Assembly (NCBI RefSeq): GCF_024919295.1
Contig: NZ_JANWTC010000002.1
Span: forward strand, 334,383-398,382
DNA length: 64,000 nucleotides
Direction: 5' to 3'
DNA from: Corynebacterium lemuris
Lineage (GTDB): Bacteria > Actinomycetota > Actinomycetes > Mycobacteriales > Mycobacteriaceae
How positions within the stretch are numbered: position 1 is the first letter of the stretch; each line of letters starts with the position of its first letter. Of the stretch, positions 30,259 through 38,858 are shown piece after piece. The position numbers and the translations under genes were made by a program. The notes below the pieces were generated by a model, which did no database searches, was not told where the DNA came from, and saw only the letters and a program-made list of their open reading frames with translations.

Positions 30259-31278
30259 ATGGCCCGTTCCCCGCTTCCACCCCTCGGCCCCGCCTGGGCG
30301 GGCAGCGTCATGGGCACCTCACTGGCGGCCACCATGACCCACGTCCACGGGGCCACCCACCTCAGCCCGCTGCTCCTCGGCGCGGCCAGCCTCATCTTCC
30401 TGGCCATCAGCATCGGTTGGCTGCAGCACGCCAACCCCCATTTCACCCAGCCCTACATGGGGCCGTGGGGCATGTACGTCATGGGCGTGCTGGCTCTCGG
30501 CGGGGCCTGGACCACCATCACCGGCAGCTGGGGCTGGCAGACGGTCACCTGGCTGCTGGCCACCCCACTGGCGTGGATCGTCACGCTATGGCAGCTGAAG
30601 AAATTTCACGGCGCCCCGACCTTCTTCTGGGGGCTGTCACTGGTGCCACCGATGGTCTCTGCGAACTCCGGTTCCCAGCTGGTGGCCTCCGGCCAGCTCG
30701 ACCCGGGCTGGACCCTGGCTGTTTGGCTGGTTTCCCTGGGGGGATTCCTGCTGAGCATGGCCACCGCGCTGCCGGTCTTCGCCCGCGTCTACCTCGATGT
30801 CATCCGCCGCCGGCTCTACCTGCCCCCGGGGATGACGGGTACGGCGTGGATCCCGCTGGGCATCGTGGGGCAGTCCACGGCGGTGGCCATCCTGCTGAGC
30901 AACTCACCGCCAGGGATCGGGGAGGCCGCCACCTGGCGGTTGATCGGCATCGTCATCGGTTATGTCATGTTCACCCTGGGGGTGCCCATGGCGGTGTATG
31001 CCGCGTGGAAGTTCTGGCGCGACATCGTCACCTGGCCCGGCTACTACCCGGGCTGGTGGGGTTCGGTCTTCCCGGCCGGCACCTGCACCCTGGGCAGCTA
31101 CCAGCTGGCGGAGGTCACCGGCTCCGGCTGGTGGAACTGGGTGAGCCTGGTCTGGCTGACCGTCCTGCTCTTCCACGGAACGGTATGCGCGCTGCGGGCC
31201 CTGTTCCATGTGTACGAGGTCAACCGGAGTACGGAGGAGACCGCGCCGGTGCTTGTGCCCGCCGCGGCGAGAAGGTAG
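30259..31278 (+). CDS. TDT/TehA (SLAC1-like) family transporter
   Basis: 339 residues with about ten membrane segments. Family features: LGPAWAGSVMGTSLAATMTH at the N-terminus, GWLQHANPHF, LVPPMVSANSGSQLVASG and a C-terminal LFHGTVCALRALFHVYEVN. Family members move tellurite, C4-dicarboxylates or anions; substrate not assignable here. Ends 40 bp before the leader peptide of the ABC-F gene. Confidence 0.85.
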   Translation: MARSPLPPLGPAWAGSVMGTSLAATMTHVHGATHLSPLLLGAASLIFLAISIGWLQHANPHFTQPYMGPWGMYVMGVLALGGAWTTITGSWGWQTVTWLLATPLAWIVTLWQLKKFHGAPTFFWGLSLVPPMVSANSGSQLVASGQLDPGWTLAVWLVSLGGFLLSMATALPVFARVYLDVIRRRLYLPPGMTGTAWIPLGIVGQSTAVAILLSNSPPGIGEAATWRLIGIVIGYVMFTLGVPMAVYAAWKFWRDIVTWPGYYPGWWGSVFPAGTCTLGSYQLAEVTGSGWWNWVSLVWLTVLLFHGTVCALRALFHVYEVNRSTEETAPVLVPAAARR

Positions 31279-31318
31279 TTTCTCAAGCAGAAGTATCCCC
31301 GAGCCAAGGAAATGTGAC

Positions 31319-31360
31319 GTGAAGAACCTCCGCGTTCCCGCAGCAGAACAGCAGCGCTGA
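31319..31360 (+). CDS. Predicted 13-residue leader peptide of the ABC-F gene
   Basis: GTG start with AAGGAAA six bases upstream encodes MKNLRVPAAEQQR and stops at 31358-31360, 62 bp before the ABC-F start. It would stall ribosomes in the presence of a translation inhibitor and release the downstream hairpin, as in erm-type and known ABC-F attenuators. Too short for homology; supported only by layout. Confidence 0.5.
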   Translation: MKNLRVPAAEQQR

Positions 31361-31385
31361 CCCGCGTAGAGGCCACCTCACGGCC

Positions 31386-31415
31386 CCGGTGTCAGCGTCC
31401 CCCGCGAGACACCGG
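31386..31415 (+). promoter_or_regulatory. Hairpin masking the ABC-F ribosome binding site
   Basis: ccggtgtc (31386-31393) pairs with gacaccgg (31408-31415). The GGAG ribosome binding site (31414-31417) begins inside the 3' arm, five bases before the TTG start at 31423. The ctccg at 31328-31332 in the leader peptide could pair alternatively with cggag (31413-31417). Confidence 0.55.
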
Positions 31416-31422
31416 AGTCACC

Positions 31423-33060
31423 TTGACACATCTTCACGCCCCTTCCGTCATCCTGTCCGACCTCGGCTTCACCTGGCCGGACGGTACACCCGCCCTGCGC
31501 GGCATCACCGCCACCTTCGGCCCCGGCCGCACAGGCCTGACCGGTGCGAACGGCACCGGCAAATCCACCCTCCTCCGACTCATCGGCGGGCAGCTGCACC
31601 CCACCGCCGGGACCGTGTCGGTCACCGGGACGGTGGGCCACCTGCCGCAGCGGCTGGCCACCGCCCCCGACGCGCAGGTCGCCGATCTCCTGGGCATTCG
31701 CCGCACCCTGGACGCACTGCGGGCCGTCGAGGCCGGCGACGCCGACCCCCGCCACTTCGAGGCGGTGGGTGCGGACTGGGACATCGAGACGCGCGCCCGC
31801 GCCGCCCTCGACGCCCTCGGCCTACCCGGCATCGGCCTCGACCGCCCGGTACGCGAGGTCTCCGGCGGGGAGGCCGTCCTCATCGCCCTGACCGGGCTCC
31901 GCCTGGCCGGCGATGATGTCGTGCTTCTCGACGAACCCACCAACAACCTCGACCTGCCCACCCGCCGGCGGCTCTACGACATGGTCCTGGACTGGCGCGG
32001 TGCCCTCATCGTGGTCAGCCACGACACCGCCCTGCTGGAGCTGATGGACGCCACCGCCGAACTGCACCACAACAGCCTCCACATCTACGGCGGGCCTTAC
32101 AGCCACTACCGGGAACAGCTGGCCGTGCAGCAGGCCGCGGCCGAACAGGCCCTGCGCAGCGCCGAACAGAACCTGAAACAGGAGAAGCGCCAGCGCGTCG
32201 AGGCGGAGACGAAACTCGCCCGGCGCGCCCGCTACGCCCGCACGGACTACGCGAATAAACGCAAGCCCAAGATCGTCATGAACCAGCGGAAGACCGAGGC
32301 TCAGGTGTCGGCCGGCAAGTTGCGGGGCGAGCTGGATTCCCGACTGGAGGACGCCCGGCAGGCCGTGGCCGAGAAGGAGGGGCAGGTGCGCCGCGACGGG
32401 CACATCCGCATCCAGCTGCCGGATCCGGACGTGCCCGCCGGGCGGCGCATCGCCACGCTGGGGGAGTACACCGTCCAGGGCCCGGAGAAGCTCGCCCTGA
32501 CCGGGCCCAACGGGGTGGGCAAGACCCGGCTGCTGGAGGACCTCATCCACGGGCGCGCCGGGGTGCTGTTCACGGACCGGGTGGGTTATCTGCCCCAGCG
32601 GCTCGACCATCTCGATGATTCCGCCACCGTGCTGGATTCGGTCCCGGCCGCCTCAGTGCAGGCGGCACGCGCCGGGCTGGCCCGGTTCCTGTTCACCGGT
32701 GCTGAGGTGGACAGGACGGTCGGGGAGCTTTCCGGCGGGGAACGCTTCCGCGTCGCACTCGCCGCCCTACTGCTCACTGACCCACCAAATCAAGTTCTTG
32801 TCCTTGACGAACCGACCAATAATCTGGACCTGGACAGCGTCACCGAGCTGGTCAGCGCTCTGTCCTCCTACCGTGGCGCCCTCATCGTGGTCAGCCACGA
32901 CCTCGACTTCCTGCAGCGCCTGGGGATCACCACCTGGCTGGAGCTCAGCCCTGCATCGGCCAGCTCGTGTTCACCGTCGATGCATCTTTGCCCTGGCCCG
33001 CCAGATAGCGGGCGAAATCGCTCTGCCGGTCGTGGTAGCCCACGGCCTGGAACTCCATGA
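31423..33060 (+). CDS. ABC-F family ATPase (probable ribosome protection)
   Basis: 545 residues from TTG 31423. Two ATP-binding domains in one chain without membrane segments: Walker A1 GANGTGKST, signature VSGGEAVLIALTGL, Walker B VVLLDEPTNNLD; a charged coiled linker at about residues 235-320 (EQALRSAEQNLKQEKRQRVE, KRKPKIVMNQRK); Walker A2 GPNGVGKTR, LSGGERFRVALAALLL, LVLDEPTNNLD. Such proteins free ribosomes from antibiotics or act in translation. The last about 40 residues after ITTWLEL look non-homologous and overlap the next gene on the other strand, so a lost stop or frameshift near 32945 is possible. Confidence 0.9.
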   Translation: MTHLHAPSVILSDLGFTWPDGTPALRGITATFGPGRTGLTGANGTGKSTLLRLIGGQLHPTAGTVSVTGTVGHLPQRLATAPDAQVADLLGIRRTLDALRAVEAGDADPRHFEAVGADWDIETRARAALDALGLPGIGLDRPVREVSGGEAVLIALTGLRLAGDDVVLLDEPTNNLDLPTRRRLYDMVLDWRGALIVVSHDTALLELMDATAELHHNSLHIYGGPYSHYREQLAVQQAAAEQALRSAEQNLKQEKRQRVEAETKLARRARYARTDYANKRKPKIVMNQRKTEAQVSAGKLRGELDSRLEDARQAVAEKEGQVRRDGHIRIQLPDPDVPAGRRIATLGEYTVQGPEKLALTGPNGVGKTRLLEDLIHGRAGVLFTDRVGYLPQRLDHLDDSATVLDSVPAASVQAARAGLARFLFTGAEVDRTVGELSGGERFRVALAALLLTDPPNQVLVLDEPTNNLDLDSVTELVSALSSYRGALIVVSHDLDFLQRLGITTWLELSPASASSCSPSMHLCPGPPDSGRNRSAGRGSPRPGTP

Positions 33061-33613
33061 GCTCACCGACGTCCTTGCGGCTGAGCTCCGGCCACTGGCG
33101 CACCTGCTTCCAGGCGATGCGGGCCGCCGCCAGGGCATCGGCGGTGGCTTCGTGGGCGTTGCCCAGCTCCACCCCGTAATGCTCCGACATGGCCGTCAGG
33201 GTACGGCTGCCCTTGCGGTAGGGGTCCTGGATCTTGTCCACGGCGAAGGGGTCGAAGACGGGTCCGGTGACGGTGAAATCGCCGGTGAGCTGGCGCAGCA
33301 CCGTCAGGTCGTAGCTGGCGTTGAAGACAATGAGCGTGAGCCCGTCCGCCCAGCCCTGCCTGATCTGCGCGACCGTCTCAGCGAGGACCTCATCGTGGGG
33401 GCGCCCCTCCGTGCGGGCCTTCTCCGTGGTGATGCCGTGGATCTTCGTGGCCCCCTCCGGGATCTCGACCCCGGGGTCGGCGAGGTGCTCGACGGCGTCG
33501 ACGGAGCGGCCGTCGATACGCACCAGCGCAGAGGTGACGATGCGGGCCTCCAGCGGGTTGGCGGAAGTGGTCTCGAGGTCGAAGGAGAGCATGCGGGTGG
33601 CGTCGAAGGTCAT
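32945..33613 (-). CDS. DnaQ-like 3'-5' exonuclease domain protein
   Basis: 222 residues from ATG 33613; a longer start at 33643 is possible. DEDDh exonuclease fold: LSFDLETTSANPLEARIV (DxE), GITTEKARTEG, LIVFNASYDLTVLRQL (third Asp), and NAHEATADALAAARIA (HxxxxD). Resembles stand-alone epsilon-like proofreading or RNase T-like enzymes. Its 3' end overlaps the ABC-F reading frame by 116 bp in convergent orientation. Confidence 0.88.
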   Translation of the reverse strand: MTFDATRMLSFDLETTSANPLEARIVTSALVRIDGRSVDAVEHLADPGVEIPEGATKIHGITTEKARTEGRPHDEVLAETVAQIRQGWADGLTLIVFNASYDLTVLRQLTGDFTVTGPVFDPFAVDKIQDPYRKGSRTLTAMSEHYGVELGNAHEATADALAAARIAWKQVRQWPELSRKDVGELMEFQAVGYHDRQSDFARYLAGQGKDASTVNTSWPMQG

Positions 33614-33649
33614 GAGCACAACCCTAGACCGTGCCCCCGACATGACCGC

Positions 33650-33743
33650 TCAGAGCAGGTCCCGGGTGAGCTCTTGGGCCCGGGTGTCCGTGTCGGCGGC
33701 GGTGAAGTGCAGACCCGGTCGGCATGCAGTCGCCAAGTGCATA
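33650..33743 (-). pseudogene. Possible 3' remnant of a truncated gene
   Basis: A minus-strand frame reads ...CRPGLHFTAADTDTRAQELTRDLL and stops at 33650-33652, with coding-like composition and helix-like sequence. It is cut off on its 5' side at the edge of the catabolic island. I do not recognise the family. It may be a chance frame. Confidence 0.3.
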
Positions 33744-33793
33744 GACCACCGCAGGGGTATATATGAGGTTTCAGGGCGGGAACCCTCGTGCTG

Positions 33794-33810
33794 AACCCAC
33801 CATGTGGGTT
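33794..33810. promoter_or_regulatory. IclR-type operator upstream of the regulator
   Basis: aacccac-cat-gtgggtt, 7-bp arms. Its right end touches the predicted -10 TAACGT (33810-33815), which lies six bases before ATG 33822, so bound regulator would block its own leaderless promoter. Confidence 0.65.
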
Positions 33811-33821
33811 AACGTTTATCT

Positions 33822-34625
33822 ATGACCGTCAATGAGAAGCAGTCCGCCGCATCGGTGAAACCCCTTTTGGTGTTGGGAAAGATCAGCGCCATTCTGGATG
33901 CTTTCACCTTGACTCGTCCTACACTGTCTCTGGGGGAGATTCGAGAGACAACGGGTATGCCGGCCTCGACGGTGCAGCGTCTGGTGACGAATCTGGTTTC
34001 TCAGGGGTTTCTCGAGCGGGAGGATGATTCTTTCCGCATCGGCTTGAAGATGGCTTATTGGGCCGCTCCGGCTACCCGGGGTGTCGAGATCCTCGATCTA
34101 TTCAATCCGCTGCTCAAGGAGCTGCGCGATCTGACCGGTGAGACGGTGTGTTTCTTCCGCCCGGAGCGAGAGTACCGGGTGTGTGTAGCCATGGCAGAAA
34201 CCCGTCATGCCTTGCGGCGTGCGATGCGGGTCGGGGCTATTCTGCCGCTCTACGCCGGTTCCGCTGGCCACGTGTTGCTGGCCTGGAACCCGGAGTTGTT
34301 GCAACGGATTAAGGATGCTCCGTTGCAGCCGTTGACCGATGCCACCATCACTTCTCCGGAGGAGTTAGAAGCAGTGGTGAAAAAGACCCGTCGGGATGGG
34401 TTTTCCATCACGACGGGCCAGCGGGAGGATGGGGCCTCGGGAATGTCGGCTCCGGTGTTTGATTCCACCGGCACTGCGGTCGGGGCGTTGACCATCAGCG
34501 GTCCGACCATGCGGATGCCCTATTCGGTGTGCGAGGGTTGGATCGAGGAGCTGTTGTCGACCGCGGAGCGGATGACGCGTCTGATTGGTGGGCGTCTTCC
34601 CGACGATTCCCTCACCTACCCTTAA
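33822..34625 (+). CDS. IclR family transcriptional regulator
   Basis: 267 residues. N-terminal winged helix about 18-80 (ISAILDAFTLTRPTLSLGEIRETTGMPASTVQRLVTNLVSQGFLE), C-terminal effector domain about 90-255 (LFNPLLKELRDLTGETVCFF, LPLYAGSAGHVLLAW, GFSITTGQREDGASGMSAPVFD). Divergently placed at the edge of the catabolic gene set, whose five genes run toward it; the same operator occurs at both ends, so it most likely controls them. More T/A in wobble positions than its neighbours suggests acquisition. Confidence 0.92.
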   Translation: MTVNEKQSAASVKPLLVLGKISAILDAFTLTRPTLSLGEIRETTGMPASTVQRLVTNLVSQGFLEREDDSFRIGLKMAYWAAPATRGVEILDLFNPLLKELRDLTGETVCFFRPEREYRVCVAMAETRHALRRAMRVGAILPLYAGSAGHVLLAWNPELLQRIKDAPLQPLTDATITSPEELEAVVKKTRRDGFSITTGQREDGASGMSAPVFDSTGTAVGALTISGPTMRMPYSVCEGWIEELLSTAERMTRLIGGRLPDDSLTYP

Positions 34626-35620
34626 CTCCGCACCGTTGCTGTCCGGCGTCCTGCTGCTGCCAGGAGGGTGCCGGCTTCCCGCAGGGCAGGGGGATCACTA
34701 GCGATGATCACCTGGGAGAAGTTGGCCGCATAGTCTCCCAGGTCGGCTGCGACCGAACCGACCACGGCGATGACCGGCATCTCCTGATTGTGTTGGCGGA
34801 CTCGGCGCAGGATCGCCTCGATGATCTTGCCCTGACTGGTTTGGGAATCCAGCCGACCTTCCCCGACCACCACGATGTCAGCCTCCCGTAGCTTCTCTTC
34901 GAAGCCGATCACGTCCAGAATGTGGTCGGCACCGGAGACTAGTTCTGCGTCGAAATGGGCCCACAGGCCTCCGGCGAATCCACCGGCCGCCCCGGTGCGG
35001 GGATGGGTGCTCGGATCCTTCGGATACTGGCTGGCTTGCTGTTCCAACCTGTGGGTGAGCAGTTCGACAGTGTGCGCGTCCGCGCCCTTCTGGGGGCCGA
35101 ATACCCGGGCAGCGTCGATAAAAGTGGTGGTCACATCTGAGAGCACGGTGATCCGTGTTGCGCCCAGGCCGCCTGAGTCCGTGATCGCCTGCACCGCTCC
35201 GGCACCGCCATCAGTGGTGGCTGAACCACCGGCGGCAACCAGGATATTCTTCGCCCCGCGCTGGGCTGCTGCGGCGATCACCTGGCCGGTGCCATAGGTG
35301 TTGGCGGTGACCGGATCCCGGTGGCCTGCGTGGGGCACGTGCAATCCGCTGGCCTGCGCCAGCTCCACGATCGCCAGGCCGTCGGCGGTGAGCCCGAAAC
35401 TGGCGGTCAGCGGTTGGCCCCACGGGTTGGCGGCGGGCACCTTGATGAGTTCGGCCCCCAGTGCTGCACACAGGGCCTCGTAGGTGCCTTCCCCGCCATC
35501 GGCGACCGGCAACGGGATGGGGGTGGCGCCAGCGTCACGGACGCCTATGCTGATCTCGGCGATGACCTCGGTGGCGGAGAAGGTGCCCTTGAAACTGTCC
35601 GGGGCTATCAGGACCTTCAT
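34622..35620 (-). CDS. Glycerate kinase (GlxK/GarK type), shortened
   Basis: 332 residues. Phosphorylates glycerate, giving 2- or 3-phosphoglycerate. Seen: MKVLIAPDSFKGTFSA, LPVADGGEGTYEAL, AGGSATTDGGAGA, VFGPQKGAD and IVVVGEGRLDSQTSQGK. Usual length is about 375-380; roughly 40-45 residues appear to be missing between AGAVQAITDSG and VFGPQKGAD, where relatives have a longer segment. ATGA overlap with the dehydrogenase gene. Convergent with iclR (4-bp overlap of the ends). Confidence 0.88.
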   Translation of the reverse strand: MKVLIAPDSFKGTFSATEVIAEISIGVRDAGATPIPLPVADGGEGTYEALCAALGAELIKVPAANPWGQPLTASFGLTADGLAIVELAQASGLHVPHAGHRDPVTANTYGTGQVIAAAAQRGAKNILVAAGGSATTDGGAGAVQAITDSGGLGATRITVLSDVTTTFIDAARVFGPQKGADAHTVELLTHRLEQQASQYPKDPSTHPRTGAAGGFAGGLWAHFDAELVSGADHILDVIGFEEKLREADIVVVGEGRLDSQTSQGKIIEAILRRVRQHNQEMPVIAVVGSVAADLGDYAANFSQVIIASDPPALREAGTLLAAAGRRTATVRS

Positions 35621-36606
35621 GAGAATACCTCCGGGTTCACCAGGTGCGGGGGGCGTTTCCCGTGGGCCATGGCGATCGCGTTGAGGGCACTGAGCCGGGA
35701 CATTTCAGCACGCACAGCGACGGTGGCAGAACCGATGTGTGGCAACAGGATGGTGTTCGGCAACTGGGCCAGCCCCGGAGCCAAGGTGGGTTCGTCTTCG
35801 AAGACGTCGAGGCCGGCCCCGGCGATTGTCCCCTTTCTGAGAGCCGAGACCAGTGCAGCTTCCTCCACCACCGGGCCGCGGGCGGTGTTGATGAGGATGG
35901 CGCTGTCTTTCATCCGCTTGAGGACCGTGCTATCGACCAGGTGGGTGGTCTGCTCGGTCAGCGGCACGTGCAGGGAAAGGTAGTCGCTGCGTTCGATGAG
36001 CTCCTCCCACCGCACCTGGGTTACCTGGCCGGCGAACTCCCCGAGTTCCTCCTGACTGACCTCGCGGTGGGCGGGTGGGCGCGGGGCGAAGATGACCTCC
36101 ATGCCGAACCCCAAGGCGCGCTTGGCCACCGCCCGGGCGATCCGACCGAAACCCGCCAGTCCGAGGGTGGCGCCGGTGATGTCTTTGCCCAGCAGCATGT
36201 CCGGCTCCCAGCCGTGGAACTTTCCTGCGCGGACGAACTGGTCTGCCTCCACTATCCGACGTGCGGTCCCGAGCAATAGGGCGAAGGCGATATCAGCGGT
36301 GGCGTCGGTGAGCACTCCCGGGGTGTTGCCGACCTGAATGCCGTGGGAGGTGGCCGCGTCTACGTCAATATTGTTGTAACCGACCGCGTAATTGGACACC
36401 CCCTTGACCTTGGCGTCGGTGAGCAGGTCAGCATCGATAGCATCCCGCAGCTGGGTGAGCACCACATCGAAGTCACCGGAGGAGGTGAGTTCACGCAGCT
36501 GCTCATAACTCGGGGGGTCCGGAAGGACGGTGACTCTACCGGCTTCGGAGAGAAGCTCCAGGCCGGGGCCGGGGATGGAGGTGGTGACCAGAAAGTGTGG
36601 GTTCAT
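35617..36606 (-). CDS. D-2-hydroxyacid dehydrogenase (glyoxylate/hydroxypyruvate reductase type)
   Basis: 329 residues. NAD(P)H-dependent reduction of a 2-ketoacid such as hydroxypyruvate or glyoxylate. Seen: NYAVGYNNIDVDAATSHGI, dinucleotide motif GLAGFGRIARAVA, catalytic Arg in LINTARGPVV, Glu in GLDVFEDEP and His in LLPHIGSAT. Coupled to the glycerate kinase, which makes hydroxypyruvate to glycerate the most natural reaction. Specificity is inferred. Confidence 0.9.
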   Translation of the reverse strand: MNPHFLVTTSIPGPGLELLSEAGRVTVLPDPPSYEQLRELTSSGDFDVVLTQLRDAIDADLLTDAKVKGVSNYAVGYNNIDVDAATSHGIQVGNTPGVLTDATADIAFALLLGTARRIVEADQFVRAGKFHGWEPDMLLGKDITGATLGLAGFGRIARAVAKRALGFGMEVIFAPRPPAHREVSQEELGEFAGQVTQVRWEELIERSDYLSLHVPLTEQTTHLVDSTVLKRMKDSAILINTARGPVVEEAALVSALRKGTIAGAGLDVFEDEPTLAPGLAQLPNTILLPHIGSATVAVRAEMSRLSALNAIAMAHGKRPPHLVNPEVFS

Positions 36607-36609
36607 GGT

Positions 36610-37560
36610 TTATCGTGTGGCCTCCAGTATCGGGGTGACCCACGCGAAGGCCGTGGCCTTGGAGCGTGCCCCCTGGGCTGCCTTCGAACGGTTCTGCTCA
36701 CCGAGTTCTGTCAGTAGACCCTCCGAAAGTGCGACGATCTCACCGAATTTTTCAGGGGTGAGCCACTCGGGTTGGGTGGCGAAAAGAATGTCTTCGCTCG
36801 AGGTGTTTCCGCTGGCACCGGGAGCGAAGGGGCAGCCACCGAGACCACCGAGTGCCCCGTCGACCACATCGGCGCCTGCGGTGATAGCAGCCAGGGTGTT
36901 GGCCACGCCCAGCCCCCAGGTGTCATGGCCATGGAAGACGATGCGGCGGGCGGGGGTTTCCGCTTTTACCCGGGAGATCAGATCGCTGACCTGGGCGGGC
37001 ACCGCCTGGCCGAGGGTGTCACAGATGACGATGTCGTCGCAGCCGTCGGCTCGGGGATCGTTGGCGATAAGCAGGACCCGTTCGGGGTCGACGGGACCGT
37101 CGAAGGGACAGGTGAAGGAGGTGGCCAGGCAGAGCTGTATCCGGCCTTTCACACTCTGGGTGATGGCGATGGCCTCGGGCAGTGCTGCAAGGCTCTTCTC
37201 GGTGGAGCGGCCGATATTGGCTTCGTTGTGCGCGTCTGAGACCGAAAGGCAGTACTGGAAGTTGCGGGCGCCGGCGGCGGCGGCCCTGGTGATATGGCGC
37301 GGGGTGGCCACCCAAATCCAGCACTTGGCCAGTTCCTCGTCAGTCAGTGCCTCCACGACTTCCAGGGTGTTGGCCATCGGGGGAACCAGGTCGGCTCGCG
37401 CCATGGAACCCAGTTCGATCTCCGGGATTCCCAGGCTCAACAGTGTCCGGACGATGCGGACTTTCTCGTCGGTGGACAAAACCTTGCCGGTCAGTTGAAG
37501 TCCATCGCGCAAGGTGACGTCGCGGAGGTGGGCGCGGGGGATGAAGGTGTGGGTGTTCAT
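36610..37560 (-). CDS. HMG-CoA lyase-like enzyme
   Basis: 316 residues of the HMGL/DRE-TIM family. Seen: HLRDVTLRDGLQLTGKVL (metal/substrate motif), IVFHGHDTWGLGVAN (metal His pair) and the lyase signature GGLGGCPFAPGASGNTSSED with the mobile Cys loop. Such enzymes cleave 3-hydroxyacyl-CoAs with a 3-carboxyl or similar branch into acetyl-CoA plus a ketoacid. In this operon the substrate need not be HMG-CoA. Three bases after it the dehydrogenase gene starts. Confidence 0.9.
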   Translation of the reverse strand: MNTHTFIPRAHLRDVTLRDGLQLTGKVLSTDEKVRIVRTLLSLGIPEIELGSMARADLVPPMANTLEVVEALTDEELAKCWIWVATPRHITRAAAAGARNFQYCLSVSDAHNEANIGRSTEKSLAALPEAIAITQSVKGRIQLCLATSFTCPFDGPVDPERVLLIANDPRADGCDDIVICDTLGQAVPAQVSDLISRVKAETPARRIVFHGHDTWGLGVANTLAAITAGADVVDGALGGLGGCPFAPGASGNTSSEDILFATQPEWLTPEKFGEIVALSEGLLTELGEQNRSKAAQGARSKATAFAWVTPILEATR

Positions 37561-38807
37561 GCGTTCACGTTTTCCTTGGTGGCGGTTGCTTCGGCGATCT
37601 GCTCAGCGCTGAGTGCCAACAGTCCACCCAGGATCTCCTGGTTGTGCTCTCCCAGGTCGGGGCCCAAGTGCTGGATGGGCAGGGACTGCTCCCCGATGAC
37701 AGGGACGATGCCGGGGAAACCGACGTTGTGGAGGGTTTCTTCCCCGGTGTCGACGTCGAACTTCTGGATCATGTTGCGGGCCGCGTACTGCGGGTCCTGG
37801 CCGATGTCGACGGCGGTGTAGATCGGGCCGGCCGGGACTCCGGCATCATCAAGGACCTCCAGACACTCGGCAGCGGTGCGTGCGGCGGTCCATTCACCGA
37901 TGGCGGCGTCGAGTTCATCGCGACGCTCCCACCGGTCGGCATTGGTCTGCAGACCGGGGTCGATGCCCAGGTCGGGACGGCCGATGACCTCCATGTAGCG
38001 CTGGTAGATCGAGTCCCCATTGCCGGCGACGACGATGCTGGCACCGTCTCCGCAGAGATAAGCGTTGGTCGGGGCAATACCCTCCATCCGACCACCGACG
38101 CGCTCACGGTCGATGCCGTAGGCCTGGTTATCGGGGATCAGGGACTCCATCATGGAGAACATGGCCTCATGAAGGGCTACATCGATGATGCGGTCGGACA
38201 GGGCGATGCGCTTTTCCCCCTCAGGGCGGGTGGCTTCGCGCTGATAGAGGCTCATCACCACCCCGAAGGCGGCGTAAAGGCCGGCGATGGAGTCACCGAT
38301 GGACACACCGACCCGCACCGGCGCACGATCCGGATCGCCGACCAGGTTGCGGAAGCCGCTGAAGGCCTCGGCCACGGCGGCGAAACCGGGGCGGTGGGAG
38401 AGGGGACCGGTTTGACCGAAGGCGGAGATGCGGCTGATCACCAGCTCCGGGTTGATCTCATTGAGTACTTCAGGTCCCAGTCCCCAGCGTTCCAGGGTGC
38501 CGGGGCGGAAGTTCTCCAGCAGCACGTCGCACTCTGCGACCAGGGCCTTGACGGCCTCCTTGCCGGCCTCGGAACGCAGGTCCAGGACGACGGATTTCTT
38601 GTTGCGGTTGATGGTGCGAAAGAGCATGGAGGTGGTGCCCTTGTACAGGCGCCAGTTGCGCAGCTCATCACCGGTACCGGGGCGCTCGATCTTGATCACT
38701 TCGGCACCGAAATCGGCGAGGAGGCGACCAGCAGTAGGGGCTGCAATGTAGTTGCCCAGTTCCAAGACCCGGATACCGGCGAGGGGCTGGGGAGTGTGGT
38801 CAGTCAT
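37557..38807 (-). CDS. Class III (CaiB/BaiF) CoA-transferase
   Basis: 416 residues from ATG 38807, chosen for agagga nine bases upstream rather than a TTG three codons earlier. Seen: GIRVLELGNYIAAPTAGRLL, ADFGAEVIKIERPGTGDELR, VLLENFRPGTLERWGL. At the place of the catalytic Asp of formyl-CoA transferase (GxD...QAxSG) this protein has PGFAAVAEAFSGF, i.e. Ala143; related subfamilies with this pattern exist. Expected to activate the operon's acid substrate by CoA transfer. ATGA overlap with the lyase gene. Confidence 0.9.
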   Translation of the reverse strand: MTDHTPQPLAGIRVLELGNYIAAPTAGRLLADFGAEVIKIERPGTGDELRNWRLYKGTTSMLFRTINRNKKSVVLDLRSEAGKEAVKALVAECDVLLENFRPGTLERWGLGPEVLNEINPELVISRISAFGQTGPLSHRPGFAAVAEAFSGFRNLVGDPDRAPVRVGVSIGDSIAGLYAAFGVVMSLYQREATRPEGEKRIALSDRIIDVALHEAMFSMMESLIPDNQAYGIDRERVGGRMEGIAPTNAYLCGDGASIVVAGNGDSIYQRYMEVIGRPDLGIDPGLQTNADRWERRDELDAAIGEWTAARTAAECLEVLDDAGVPAGPIYTAVDIGQDPQYAARNMIQKFDVDTGEETLHNVGFPGIVPVIGEQSLPIQHLGPDLGEHNQEILGGLLALSAEQIAEATATKENVNA

Positions 38808-38858
38808 GTCAAGCAAGTCCTCTCAAAACAACAAGGGAAGTGTGTAGTGGTGCGGGGG

